A stretch of DNA of 64,000 bases from Acarospora socialis (lineage: Eukaryota > Ascomycota > Lecanoromycetes > Acarosporales > Acarosporaceae): assembly GCA_025617375.2 (NCBI GenBank), contig JAMYGW020000006.1, positions 811,001-875,000 on the forward strand, read 5' to 3'. A program made the translations under genes and the position numbers. A model generated the notes under the pieces. It worked only from the letters and a program-made list of their open reading frames with translations. It had not been told where the DNA came from and ran no database searches. This document shows positions 1-11,282 of this stretch, one piece after another; within the stretch, counting starts at the first letter, position 1, and every line of letters starts with the position of its first letter.

Positions 1-2163
1 CAAGCAGATATTGGGTACTCCCCAGGACGGAGAAATATGACGGATCCTACCATTTTGCACCACGTCTCTTCTGAGATGGGTACTACGGACTCACCAGTCC
101 TCCACTCGTCCGGTCTGCATGGTGCGCCTGTGCTTCCCTCACCGCTGTATTCGCCGAACGCTTTCCAGATTGACTTTCGGAATGGCGTATCATCGCATCC
201 TTCCACTTCTCACTCGGAGTCGCCTTCTACAAGTTCATACGTAACGTCAGCACCCCCGTCATCGCCCCCTGTACCCATTCTCGCCATGAACCGGCCCCAG
301 CGCTACTCGGTAGGCCCTTCGGATCGTGCATCGACACTGGTAGGGTCGGACAATGATGCGAGAGGCTTCATCGACGAGGAGGAGATGGACTTTCAGAGCG
401 AGACCGTTTTCGATTCCTTGAGGACGGGCGCAACTGGCAGTAGCAACTCTGGAACAAGAGGACCTCGGATCGAGACAATCTTTGATGAATCTCCACCTCC
501 TGATATTCGCAAGCCAAAGTTGGTTGACTTGCAGGAGCTACTGCGCGACGGTTCATTCTCCAGCGCTCAGGCCAACACAGATAGCAAGCGTCGCCTGATT
601 GAAGAAGAGGAAGGCCTCTCAACCCCTATTCGAGCGAATGCTTCGAAACAGGACGATGACGACTTCCCCACACCTGTGAATCGTCAAGTTGACCGATTGC
701 TTCATCCTGTAGTCGCCGCTTCTCCAGCTGAGGTGCCAAGTTCTCTAAACCTAGGTCAACTCGAATGGGATGACGACGATCTCGGTCGGAGCACCGGACA
801 ATGGGCATTTGAGGGTGAGGAAGGCGAAGACTGGGATTGCGATGATGGAGACGTTGCAAGTCACGATCACACGGGAGGGCCATCAATCTCTCTCGGACAC
901 AGTCGTGTTATCGTTCAGATCAATCCCGCAGTGACAGGCCGCAACCCGCTTGCCTGTACCGACGAATCAGAGAAGAGAGATTCAAGAAACAACATCTTTG
1001 ATTGGTCTGAGCAACATAACGTGGAGAAGGACGCTTTACAAGGCTCATCCCCGAGACCCAGTACGGTTCATGGCAAGCAGGGCGCCGAGAGCCGGGGCAG
1101 CCGTCCCACGGGCCGTCGAGGTCCACACGCTGTACATCTACGGAGTCAGAGTGTTCCTGTCACTCCAGATACCTCTATCCATCGCGATCACGGGACCTCA
1201 TCGTCCAAACTCGGCCCATGGGGATTGGGTAACAAGGGCGTTAGCGAAGACTGGAACGATGATTTTGAGTTTGAGGAACCGAATGTACGCGATGGGCAAG
1301 GAGATGGGGTTAGGGATCTCGATCCGACCAGCCGTACCATTCCTGATTTCGTCCCCAAAGCGATTCTGGAACGACAAGCAAGCGTGCACGGACAATTCGG
1401 TCAAGTCAGAGAGTTTGCACTAATGGTTGAAGAACTCAAGCGGCTTCGTGCTCAGGCAAGCTCGCTTGGCATCATTGAAGGGCCGTCGGTCGAGTTGTGG
1501 AAAGAAGCTGAGGGTATCATCAACCTTGCGACGCAAGATGACGACGAGCGAGAATACTCTCCTCCTCACTCTCCTTCGTCTCCGCGGTCGAACCCTGACC
1601 CATTCGAGGACGATTCTGTAACAAATCAGAATCGGCGCATTTCCCTCCACTCGCCAACTCAGGAGCAAATTACGGTCAAGCGAGATAGCCACGACTTCGG
1701 GTCTACAATCCCGAGTCTGGAGGTAATTTCGAGATTTACCACTCCTCCACCTATGCGAACTCGTAAGGAGTCCTCGGCCAAAGCGAAGTCGGTTTTGGAA
1801 ACTATTTACCAGCAGCGAGGCAACAATGATCCTCTGTTGACAGACATGGAATCTCGTACGCAGAAGAAACTCCCGTTTGACACAACCTCCCTTCGGGACC
1901 TTGTCGTCCGTGCTGGCGTTGTTACCAGAGCAGTCAAAGAGATCGTGCGGAAAGCGGAGAACACCCCTCAAGCTCAGGTTCGACAATTATCCCCACCACC
2001 AGATCCTCTGTTCAGTCAGATTTTCGTGCAGCCCGACGAGTCTCCCTTGACTGCCAAAGGCCGCGTCTCGAAGAATACGAGCAGCAACGGCTTCCGTCCC
2101 GGAGCCATAACTGGCAATGAAAACGAGATCAATGGACATATGAAGATGATGACTGTCGTCTAA
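1..2163 (+). CDS. Byr4-type cytokinesis/septation regulator, 5' end outside window
   Basis: The reading frame is open from the window edge to a stop at 2161-2163. The codons before the first in-window ATG (37) are also open, so this is the 3' part (720 codons) of a larger gene. The protein is acidic and low-complexity, with repeated WDDDD / EDWNDDFEFEE motifs (about residues 245-410 counted from ATG 37). A conserved block with RQASVHGQFGQV and ELWKEAEGIINLA lies near 445-505, and LPFDTTSLRDLVVRAGVV near 607. I recognise these blocks from fungal Byr4 proteins. Byr4 is the scaffold half of the two-component GAP (with Bub2/Cdc16) that restrains the Spg1 GTPase at spindle pole bodies and so the septation initiation network. 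No catalytic domain is visible, as expected for Byr4. The gene could be named only by these motifs; a database comparison would settle it. Confidence 0.72.
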   Translation, partial: QADIGYSPGRRNMTDPTILHHVSSEMGTTDSPVLHSSGLHGAPVLPSPLYSPNAFQIDFRNGVSSHPSTSHSESPSTSSYVTSAPPSSPPVPILAMNRPQRYSVGPSDRASTLVGSDNDARGFIDEEEMDFQSETVFDSLRTGATGSSNSGTRGPRIETIFDESPPPDIRKPKLVDLQELLRDGSFSSAQANTDSKRRLIEEEEGLSTPIRANASKQDDDDFPTPVNRQVDRLLHPVVAASPAEVPSSLNLGQLEWDDDDLGRSTGQWAFEGEEGEDWDCDDGDVASHDHTGGPSISLGHSRVIVQINPAVTGRNPLACTDESEKRDSRNNIFDWSEQHNVEKDALQGSSPRPSTVHGKQGAESRGSRPTGRRGPHAVHLRSQSVPVTPDTSIHRDHGTSSSKLGPWGLGNKGVSEDWNDDFEFEEPNVRDGQGDGVRDLDPTSRTIPDFVPKAILERQASVHGQFGQVREFALMVEELKRLRAQASSLGIIEGPSVELWKEAEGIINLATQDDDEREYSPPHSPSSPRSNPDPFEDDSVTNQNRRISLHSPTQEQITVKRDSHDFGSTIPSLEVISRFTTPPPMRTRKESSAKAKSVLETIYQQRGNNDPLLTDMESRTQKKLPFDTTSLRDLVVRAGVVTRAVKEIVRKAENTPQAQVRQLSPPPDPLFSQIFVQPDESPLTAKGRVSKNTSSNGFRPGAITGNENEINGHMKMMTVV

Positions 2164-3150
2164 CATCCGCTTCTCGATTGGAGAAGATATGGCAGGTGAG
2201 ATGTATTGTGGCTCCGGCTGCGTCTTTCAAGCCTGCTGAAATATTCGAACAATTGGTTACATTACTTTCGTTTCGAAACCCCACTTTATGTATACTTACG
2301 GCCCTCCGTGGCCGGTTTCGCGCCTGTGTCCGACGTGGTGGAGCGATTTCTCGTATCTTCCCTAGAGATTTCATCTCCTGGCGGCTAGGCTTGTACATCG
2401 GTGGCATGATTCATGTGCCAGCCCGTCACGGCTTTTCATCCGGGTATGTCTGGCTGTTATGAAGCGTCCATGCATTGTCTCAAGGAAGGGCTTTCGGATG
2501 CATGTTTCCCTGTTTGCCTGTATAATGGATGATGACTTCCACGGCAATAAAAGACGGGTCCTGGGAGCAAATAAAAGCACGCGACCTGTACGTCCATAGC
2601 GATCGACATGTAACGGCAGCTCCATGATGAGCTATGTAATAATTCTGAATAGAAGCAAGTCCTGGGTAGTCTTGACAGATCCAGAGCGTCTCAGACCATC
2701 CACGTGACTATCGAAGTACTTCGTACCTTAGGTAGTGCGGCTCAACTGTCTAAACGCCAAGACCCGGCACCTCACACTTTCTGTTTTTCCGTGATTGCAC
2801 GTTGTCGATTCTCAATTGATCTCCTTCATAGATGGATGGCTCGGTCGGCTTGCTCTGCATGCCACCGACTTCTTCTATGGAATAACGGTGATATGCCCAG
2901 ACTCACTTGCCAAGTCTCGTACCCAGACCCCGTGCGAATCGTTACTGGTCTTAGTGCATGAAACGACCGCCCACCGGAAGCGAGGATCGTTACTAGCATT
3001 GACTGCCACTCCGGAACTGACGACTTGACTTTCAAGTGCGACTCTTGACAGATTCAATCTTCATTCTTTTGCACAGTTGCTTCTCATCTGTTTAGGAGGC
3101 CTTATTTCCGCTGTTGTCTCTCTATTCTCTGCTCTGCTTGAACCTGCAAT
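2164..3150. other. Intergenic, 3' region of Byr4 gene and promoter of AA12 gene
   Basis: About 1 kb without a supported gene. Short open frames occur on both strands but show no splice pattern, domain or conserved composition. The last 100 bases are pyrimidine-rich (ttcttttgcac, cgctgttgtctctctattctctgctctg), typical of a fungal leader before the ATG at 3151. Confidence 0.5.
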
Positions 3151-4737
3151 ATGTACCTCTCTTTTTCATTTGCTTTTGTTCCTGTGGTGGCAATCCTTGC
3201 GTTGTCAACGCTGGGAGCGGCTGATACAGAATCGGCTTGCTCTGTAACCCTAACACCAACAAACTCGATCAAGCCTACTCTTGCGTCAGGCTACCGGATG
3301 GCGGTGGTGGCCACGGGTTTGACGAAGCCTCGTTCAATTAGATTTGACAATAAGGGCAACCTACTTGTGGTACAGGCAGGAGCAGGAATCGTCAATCTCG
3401 CATTTGCGGATCATGGAGGGACTTGCTTGAGCGTGAGCAAGACGCAAACTGTCATCAAGAATAGCGCTGTGAGTCTGAAAGCCATACTCCTGCGAAGTCT
3501 ATCAGGCTTGTGGATTGACCATCGAAGCTCAACCATGGCCTCGCGCTTTCGAACGATGGCAGAACTCTATATGCATCTTCACCCGAAGCAGCATACTCCT
3601 GGCCATACGATCCCGAGACACAGTCTGTTGGTCAGTCAAGCCAGACACTTGTAAAGGGTATGAGTACCGATGATCATACTACTCGGACCCTTCTTATGTC
3701 TGCTAAGGCCAACGGTACACTGTTAATAAACAGAGGCAGCACATCTAATGTTGACCTTGAAGCGGAGGCACTTTCGTCTGGCCACAGCCAGATCAAGGCA
3801 TTCGACTTGAACGGGGTACCGCCAAATGGCTACGATTTCAACACTGAAGGATCACTGCTAGGCTGGGGCCTTCGTAACTCAGTTGGAATCTCTGAACACC
3901 CTATCACCGGCGGCATTTACAGCGTGGAGAATTCGGTCGACCAGATAATGCGTGATGGTGAGGATATCCACCAAGACAACCCGGGCGAGGAAATGAACTT
4001 CCATGGCTATCTGAACGGCACAAAGTATGCCGGTCAGGGCGGAAATTATGGGTATCCGTACTGCTTCGCTGCTTGGACTGTCGGTGATATACCTAACAAT
4101 AGCAAACTGACAGTTGGAAGCCAATTTACAATGGGAACCCAAAATAACACGATTAACGACACGTTCTGTGCAGGCCAAGTGGCACCGCGCTTGACTTTCC
4201 AGGCGCATATGGCACCTTTGGACATGGCGTTCAACGACAGTGGAACAGAAGCTTGGATTACCTTCCATGGCAGCTGGTAGGTGACTATCTGATTTATAAT
4301 GTCCCTTTAGTAGTTTGCGAAGTTAACATCGCCGTAGGGACCGTACGAACCCAGTGGGCTATAAACTCTCTGTTGTTGACTTTAACGGCACCACTGGAGA
4401 TCCGGTTGCAAGGTCTGACAGCAACACCGCGGCTACAGATATTCTCGTCAATGCAGATAACTCGATATGTCCCAAGAACTGCTTTAGACCCGTCGGGGTA
4501 GCTTTTGACAGTCAAGGTCGACTGTTCATGAGTTCAGACGCTAGCGGCGAAATTTACGTGGTGATGAAGGAGAACTCCGCCAACAGTACAAGTACGAGCC
4601 CTGCCGGCACTGGATCTGCGCCAATCGCTACCAGCTCAAAGCCATCTGGGGTTGGGAAAGCGTATGATATTGCTTTGGCTACCTTGTTCGCTGCATACGT
4701 GGTCTTGTACATCTCTGGGCGAGCGCTTGATTATTAG
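3151..4737 (+). CDS. Secreted AA12-type pyranose/sorbosone dehydrogenase (PQQ-dependent beta-propeller family)
   Basis: Three exons, 3151-3468, 3528-4276 and 4338-4737, give 488 aa. Introns are 59 and 61 bp (gtgagt...gaag, gtaggt...gtag) and restore one frame across the propeller. Residues 1-23 form a signal peptide. The body has family landmarks: KPRSIRFD, LNHGLALS, GWGLRNSVGI, GGNYGYPYC, FHGSW and RPVGVAFDSQGRLFMSSD. This matches the L-sorbosone dehydrogenase / AA12 pyrroloquinoline-quinone pyranose dehydrogenase fold, which oxidises sugars outside the cell. The C-terminus has a Ser/Thr-rich stretch and a hydrophobic helix (about residues 463-480), so the enzyme is probably tethered to membrane or wall by a GPI anchor or a membrane helix. 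There is no cytochrome or cellulose-binding domain. Substrate cannot be read from sequence. Confidence 0.85.
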
Positions 4738-5299
4738 ATCATCTTTTCACATACATATTTACTCCAATCCCTCATGCTCCGGCAACAGTCTTTGTTGTTT
4801 CGCTTTGTCCTGTGGTTACCAAGCTTTGTGGCCATAACGATGGATTTGTACCATCGAGACTCTCGAGGTATCATCGCACTACTACGTCCTGAAAAGCCAC
4901 AGCTTTGGGACTTATGAATAATGATGCTTCCCAGCTCGTCGAACTCCGGATGTGGGCGACTATCATCCTTGCCTATGTGCTTCAAGTTCGTTGAACCTTT
5001 CCTATCTCTCATGCACCTCTTTGAGTTTACAGCGCTAAGCATAACTTCAGCGGAAGCAGTGGTCCAACTCTCATTCACTCCGAAGTTTTCGGGCGCAACC
5101 CTTGCGGCTCTGTGAATTCACTCTGAAGTTCATTCGGGCGCAAACCCCTGCGGCTCTGCGATTCACCTGCTTCACCTCAGACAACCTCGCAACCTCGGTC
5201 ATCATTGATAACAACATCGATCTTATTGACATCCAACCCAACACTGGTTCAGACACACTTGTTCAGTCTGGGCTGCATGACCATCTGGTCAAGGTCTGC
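4738..5299. other. Intergenic with imperfect tandem duplication
   Basis: No gene recognised. The stretch ends in the F-box gene start at 5300. The only in-frame Met residues before the F-box motif are the two at 5300-5305, so the open frame upstream is not taken as coding. It contains the repeat at 5073-5169. Confidence 0.45.
5073..5169. repeat. Imperfect tandem duplication, unit 43-46 bp
   Basis: Copy A (5073-5115) and copy B (5116-5161) both run attcact.tgaagtt..cgggcgcaa..cc.tgcggctctg.ga, followed by a short third start (attcac). They differ by several substitutions and 3 bp of length, so the duplication is not recent. It lies 130 bp upstream of the F-box gene ATG. Confidence 0.8.
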
Positions 5300-7082
5300 A
5301 TGATGGCGCTGTGCATCTTGCCAATCGAAGTAAGCCCACAATGAATGACTACAATAGCATAGTTCATCTAAAGTTCTATCCTACCATCCTACCGCTACCA
5401 CTATGAAGATCTTGCTCTGATGCAGTCTCACAGCTTAGCCATACCATCGCTGGCTTACTCGAAACCGATCGAGATGTCTGCAATTACATCGCCGTCTGTC
5501 GTCAAACGTATGGGACGGTCGGTAACGATCAATCGCATATCTGGCGCAAGCGTTTCGAGCAGCAGTATGACTTGTTACCCGACAAATCAACAGGTGAGCT
5601 CGCGCAGAAGTACAGATTGCGCCGAAGAGTCCTTCGCACAGGAGCGGTCTTCCGTTTCGGACACGAATTCCAGGAGAGGCTTTGCTTGGATATCATCAAA
5701 CAACTGATTATTGGTATGTACGTCAATTATGTTCTCCCTAAGCATGAGCTTGGTATGAGTCTAAGGATTTCAGAACACCTTTCTCCACTGTTACTTATCC
5801 CTTACAGAGCTAATTTGATTGTATTGTGACGCTTGTGATCATAAGCTGACTATCGACCTAGAATCGTTTGGCCAAACCTCCCAGACCAAGGGAAGTGAGC
5901 TGAAGCCTCGCTCCAATAACCTTAAAGTACTTCGACGTTTCGTCCAGTCAACCAATCTACTCGACGATATCTATCGTCACCCGCCGGAGAAGGGCATACA
6001 CAACCCTCTGCTGATCACAATGCAACTCCTCTTCACTCCTTGGACTTTGAACCACAAACTTGCATTCCAGACCTATAGCTTTGCTTACTCGCAAAAGGCG
6101 GTTTACGCACATCCAAAGGATTACCCTATGTTTCTCGACAAGCATATGCGTCTCATCAATATCGAGTATCTACTACACATCGCCAACTTCTTTAAATACC
6201 ACATGGTTAGAAGCGAAGAGCACACTCTGTTCCAAGACGTCTGGATGTTGGCTGAGAACGAAAAACCCAAGATCTGGGCGGAGAAACTTGAGAACGGCAC
6301 CAAGCCCCTTGGTAGATACTGGAAGGGTAGCTATGGTATGTTATGATCCGGCTTGGAGGTCAACCGAGAAACGTAAAACTAACGCTCCGGATTTTTCTCA
6401 TCGAAGCCTACCCAGAAGACTCATTCAAACTGATTCGCAAATCCGAACCTACGGATAACATCTTCATAGATGTCTTCGAGAACGAGGCAGGCTTCCAGGT
6501 AACGTCAATCTTTAAACCATACGATTGGAGCAAGGATAGATTTGTCTGACCGTCGTATAGACTATGGAGCTGGACTTCAACACTAGTTTTTCCGACTCTA
6601 GTAACGAGGACTTGAAGAAACATATCGACTCAGTACTTTCTTACCACCCTTCCTTCAACCCACACACGAAAAACCTGACTGCGGTTAACACAAAGAAACG
6701 AGAGCGACCATCTCCCAGTTCAGGTCATCCTAAGCCGCATCATTTAAAGTTCGAAGGCTCCGGCCATGACCGCGACGACTTCGACTGCGTCGGCCACTTA
6801 CAAGCCCTCCCTCCCCAACACGGCATACCAGGGTGGCAACGTATCACTCTCATGAAATACGCTCTGGACATGCACGGCTTCTACGATGACAGCAGCTGCT
6901 GGGCCTATGAAGGAATCGTGCTACCTGGCAGGCAGATCATTCTGGGTCGCTGGTGGAGTCCTCTCAACAATGGGGGTGACGACGACGTCTGTGGACCCTT
7001 CATCTTCTGGAACGTGCGAAAGGTGGGCGAAGATGGCGCAATGCTAAGTCCAGACGACAGTGGATCTGAGGGGGGTCAATGA
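5300..7082 (+). CDS. F-box protein, fungal, about 465 aa
   Basis: Five exons, 5300-5329, 5434-5713, 5862-6335, 6407-6498 and 6561-7082, join without a stop into 465 aa. Exon 1 encodes only MMALCILPIE. Splicing (gtaagc...cacag) joins it to LSHTIAGLLETDRDVCNYIA, producing a classic F-box start (LPIEL...I...L..D...C..VCRQTY). F-box proteins link substrates to SCF ubiquitin ligases through Skp1. The rest has conserved-looking blocks (FTPWTLNHKLAFQTYSFAY, LINIEYLLHIANFF, and a C-terminal GIPGWQRITLMKYA...YEGIVLPGRQIILGRWW) that I recognise from uncharacterised fungal F-box proteins. The tail resembles the end of proteins that bind ligand in a beta-rich domain, but I assign no substrate. The 30-nt first exon is easily missed by gene finders. 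Confidence 0.75.
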
Positions 7083-7864
7083 GCCGACCGTCTGATAGGC
7101 GCCGTTCGCATTATGAGGTTCTTCAAAGCGATGTAACGATCTGCTACTCTCGCGAGCGTTTGACAAAAGAGACAAGCAAAACCAAGGTACTGCATGCTAT
7201 GGATACTGCAGCCAGTGCTGTCCACCAATATCATTTGCTTATCATCACTGGCTCATGCTTCGTTTCTCTTCTCTTTGGCTTGCTCTACTGCAACCACGTG
7301 GTGGACTTGTCTCTTACCTTCCATCACCTTTCTTTCTTGGCTATTAAAAGCTGTCAGTTCAGTCTCTTCTCACAACCCGCGCTCGGACACCGGGATTGGA
7401 TCGGCAGCAAAATGATCTGCGAAGGGGTTGCTCTTACTAGGTATCACTCAGCACAGTATTCGTTAAAGCAACCACTTCGGCCTTCACTTCTCTTACACTA
7501 CGTGGAAAGGTCGTCGTAGGCTACCTAGTCGCTAGTTTCCGACCTCGAATGAGAAAGCTGAAATAGATGTCATGATCTCGATATCTGCGTTGTAGGTCTA
7601 AAACACTCTACATGATTGCCCGGTACTTCATTCTCAGAATCTCAAGTGAATCGACTTCTTGAGACGCTCTACGAACTTGCTCTATTTGTGATCCGTGCTG
7701 ATCTACGTTCCCTGACGCCCGCAATGGAGAAGAAAGGCCATTCATACCATGCCCAACCCAAGTAAAACACTCCAGCCAGGTCCGGCATAACATCGCCATT
7801 CAGCAAGCACACCAACCCAACACACTTCTCCACCTCCCCAATTCTCTCCCTTATCGCAAACCCC
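7083..7864. other. Intergenic between F-box gene and SEC13 (tail to tail)
   Basis: Both flanking genes end here. A hydrophobic open frame near 7194-7519 (+) exists, but nothing supports it as a gene: no homology recognised and no introns. Nothing else seen. Confidence 0.45.
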
Positions 7865-9120
7865 TCACTCCTCAATCCACTTGACGCACTCCCACTCCCC
7901 CCTCAAATTCTCCTTCCACAAACTAACCCGATTATCGCTCCCACTGACCGCCAGCACGTTCCCGCTCAGACTCCAACTCACCCGCCACAAGACGGCATCG
8001 AAGTTCAGGACCGTGCTCTTCCACTCGTTGCTCGCCGGGTCCGCCGACGCCGACGTCCAGATCCGCACCGTCTTGTCCTGCGACGCCGAGGCGATGTACG
8101 ACTTTTGCAGGATCGTCGGCGCCCAAGCTACGTCGCGCACCCAGTCCGTGTGGCCGGGGAGGGAGAGAGTTGGGGTGTAGGTTTTGGCGTCCGGGCTGCA
8201 TCCAGTACGAGGACGAACGGTCAGTTGGCGTGGTTCTTAAAGTGTGATATGGGGCAAGAGATGGGGGAGCACAAGAAACGTACCTCCAATCCCAAATCTT
8301 GACCAAATTGTCGCTCCCCCCCGTCACGAACCTCCGCAGCGCGCCGGGGCCGGGACTGGCACTGACAAGACTACCCGGCGCGACGGCAGGCGCCCAGCTG
8401 ACGGCGTTGGCGCCGATGCCGTGGGCGGGGAAGATCTTGTGCTCCCAGCTGTTGTCCTTGAACTCGAGGACGCTGACGCTGCCGTCGGACGAGGCGCAGG
8501 CCAGCAAGCAGCCGCTTTCGTGGGGGGACCACGACACGATGTTGACGGAGGCGGTGTGCAGGGCGAAGTCGAAGACTTTGGTCCATTGCCCGGATTGTTC
8601 GCGCCAGATCAGCACTTTGCCGTCGAAGGAGGAGGAGGCGAGGATGTTGCCGTATTTGGGGTGCGCCTGGTTGGGAGAGGGGGGTTAGATTGGTTGGGGT
8701 AGGGATGGTGTGGGGTGGAGGGATGACTGACCCATGACACACACCAGACGGCGCCTTCGTGGCTGGAGAGCAGGAGCGTTAGATTCGATGGCTGGAGTTG
8801 ATTTTGTGGACAGACGAACCCTTTCAGCGTCTCTGTTAAGCGGTGCGTTTCCCCTTCAACTTCGAAGATTTTGATCGTTTTGTCAGAGGAACAGGTCGCT
8901 AGTCGTCGGCCGTAGTAGTCGAGCACGGCATCATGCTGGAGTTGTGACGAGTGTCAGCTTTGTTGGACCGCTCCTTGAAGCTCTGCGCAGAAGGTGCAAG
9001 TTGGAGCGGGATGTGGAACGTCCTTACAATCATGTCATCGTGACCGGAATTGGATATTACTTGAGTCTAGGCAGAAGCCGTTAGCGCGAAGCGAGCTATT
9101 TCATCAAGATTCTGTACCAT
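7865..9120 (-). CDS. SEC13: COPII coat / nuclear pore WD40 protein Sec13
   Basis: Six exons on the minus strand (9118-9120, 9028-9066, 8820-8935, 8732-8762, 8284-8666, 7865-8195) give 300 aa, the usual Sec13 length. The protein begins [20 protein letters not shown] and runs through six WD blades: [86 protein letters not shown] and [19 protein letters not shown]. Sec13 pairs with Sec31 in the outer COPII cage on ER exit sites, and also with Nup145C/Nup98 partners in the nuclear pore and with the SEA complex. The start exon is only the ATG, followed by gtacag...gctaacggcttctgcctag. The gene is divergent from PEX20 across 241 bp. Confidence 0.95.
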
Positions 9121-9361
9121 TGTGGAGAGAGGTGGTGGGTTTGGTGTTGTTGTTGAGATCGAGCTGCAGCTTGGACATTCGTCCACACTTCGTAGCTCGA
9201 AAGCGGAAACCGGTTCAACTGTTATTCCGGCCCTCGGCTCGAGATAGGGCGGGATGCTTGTGATGGTCATACCCTGATCAGATTCGCCGCCTGAGCTCTC
9301 ACCACTTGCCCAATCAAAGCCTCTTTTCTCTGTTGTCTTTTCTTACCGACGAAGCCCCACA
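9121..9361. promoter_or_regulatory. Divergent promoter of SEC13 and PEX20, with CCAAT box
   Basis: Only 241 bp separate the two start codons, so both promoters must lie here. A CCAAT pentamer at 9310-9314 (ttgcccaatca) fits the fungal HAP/CBF complex site. No clear TATA box is seen. Co-regulation is inference. Confidence 0.55.
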
Positions 9362-10790
9362 ATGACTGATGCTCTTTGCGGTCCTTCTAATCCTCTGCAA
9401 ACCTTCCAGAAGCACACTTCTGCCGATCGGACACTACAGCAAGACCGCCTCACAGCCCGACCAGGGCCTTCACAGGTAGTTCTCCTCAGTCAGATAATAG
9501 AATAATACTGACAGTTGTCGAAAAGGGGTTTAGATCATCTCCTGGCGCAAATGCTGGAATATTGGACGCTGAATTCGAGGCATTTCAAGCTGGCTTCCCT
9601 ACCGCGCCTCCCTTACCGGACCCGCAGCTATTCAATCATACCAGACCGACCCCATTCGGAAACTCAGCTTCCTCCTCTTCTGTTGCTCCAGGTTGGGCAT
9701 CCGATTTTCAACGTCTAAACATCGCTGGCGAGCAGTTACCGACATCACAGTTCCACTTTGACCCACAGGCGTCATTACAGCGAAGCGCGGAGCGACATGG
9801 CCTCACAACCGGGCAAATGACGGCAAGCTGGACGCCGATCCAGCAAATGGCGGACGAAACGCAGAGGTTAGATGCTCAGCTAGGATTTTCGCGTTACGCT
9901 AGCTATCAGCCATCTATGCCTGAGTGGTATCAAATGCCTAATCAAGCACCATCTACTATGCAGCACCACCAGCCCCAAGCGCAAGTGAAAGATGTGTTTG
10001 ACGAGGCTGCATTCGAAAGGGCATTCGAAGCTGCGAGAACGGACGTGCAGAATCGAGAGCAGCAAAGGCAACAAGAGAACTTTGAACTCGGTCATGATGT
10101 TTTGATCAACGAATCTGCTGGACGCTTGTTACAATCGGATCACCTTGCGGAACAAGAACTGATCGGGGCTGATGCCATACTTCACGAAGCGCAGGATCAA
10201 CCACAAGAACACCAGCAAACTGATGATCCAGATGAGCTTGCACGCACCGCTGGGCAGTTACTGGATAGTGTCAAGTACGAGCAGAATCGAAAGTTTCAGG
10301 AAAGCAATTTTCTAGCTTTGATGCGGCGACTGCGGGACAGAGAAGTGAGGGTGGAAGGAGACAAGATGGTCGATGTTAGTACTACCTCTTCAGCGTCGGC
10401 TACGTCCCAGCATCATCACTGTCCTCCGCCAGAGCTGATTACTTGCCGCGTCTTCGAGTGCGAGGTGCACGATGGCTGATCAAGCCACAGGCTACACAAC
10501 CATTACATCCTGGTGGAGAGCATTATCCTGGAGACATGGACACTACTATGTCAGGCGCAATACCTATGGAGGATAATTGTAAGTACTAGCTATTTGGTCT
10601 CCGTTTGTAAAAGCTTTGGGAATAATAAAAGCTTAGTATGAGATTCCTACTAGGCGGAAGTAGCCAAGGTGACCATATCAAGCTTCAGGGTTACCAAGAG
10701 TCAGAAAGGAGGAGCATATCGAACGGCCTGACAGGGGACTCTGGGAAGCAAGCGTCGCATTCGGAGAACCGGACTGATGCGACCGCGTGA
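9362..10790 (+). CDS. PEX20: Peroxin 20, PTS2 import co-receptor
   Basis: Four exons (9362-9475, 9526-10374, 10491-10578, 10654-10790) give 395 aa to the first stop, TGA at 10788-10790. The N-terminus MTDALCGPSN...LQTFQKH...ADRTLQQDRL is diagnostic for fungal Pex20 and carries the conserved Cys (residue 6) that is monoubiquitinated for receptor export. A WxxxF-type motif (PGWASDFQRL) should bind Pex14/Pex13. The block KFQESNFLALMRRLRDREV with VEGDKMVD is the C-terminal Pex7-binding region. Pex20 carries PTS2 cargo with Pex7 into the peroxisome. The tail after residue 320 is variable in the family. The stop is followed by CTA and then 64 more open codons; see the separate entry. The exon 3/4 junction (gtaagt...ctactag) is less certain than the others. 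Confidence 0.88.
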
Positions 10791-10985
10791 CTATCGCAGT
10801 ATCCGACGGCTGATGGCTTCGATGCGTTCACTCAGCGGGGTTATGGAGGCCTTCACAAGCGTGAAGAAGTTGACTCGCAGGACTTCCCCGGACCTCGAAC
10901 GCCTCGAGGCACCGTTGATAAAGACGTGGTGTACGCTTCGGGCTGCTTCTTTAGGAAGCATCTTGCTATCCATGGCTTGGATTGA
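10788..10985 (+). other. Candidate stop-codon readthrough extension of PEX20
   Basis: TGA at 10788 is followed directly by CTA, the UGA-CUA context known to promote ribosomal readthrough in fungi and animals. In the same frame 64 codons follow with no stop until TGA at 10983-10985. They encode a plausible hydrophilic then mixed segment (starting LSQYPTADGFDAFTQRGYGG, ending AIHGLD). No splice pair that I can find would remove the stop and keep this frame. The extension does not end in a PTS1 tripeptide. Whether it is translated is inference. Confidence 0.4.
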
Positions 10986-11282
10986 GGCAGAATCTATTGA
11001 GCTAGATGGGTAGTAGATTACTGTACTATGTATAGCTGATGGTTATTTGACCGTTATAGGTTGTGTTAGAGATAGCAGTGTGCATGTAGCACTTATGTAT
11101 AACTATGTCTGATGATGGCAGGGTAGTTGTGACTGGAGCGGGTTTGTTATGATTCAGATATATAGTAAATCCCATAAACTGAGGTGGAGACCCAAGCCAG
11201 ATGACCGAGTCATGTCCCCACTGGAGAATTGGAATCGCGCTTTAGCCAAAAGTCCACCTGCCTCCTGGAACATCAACAACTC

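Noticed and set aside
7932-8742. Overlapping frames on both strands across SEC13
   Set aside because: They arise where SEC13 exons run into introns in GC-rich DNA; the spliced SEC13 explains the region.
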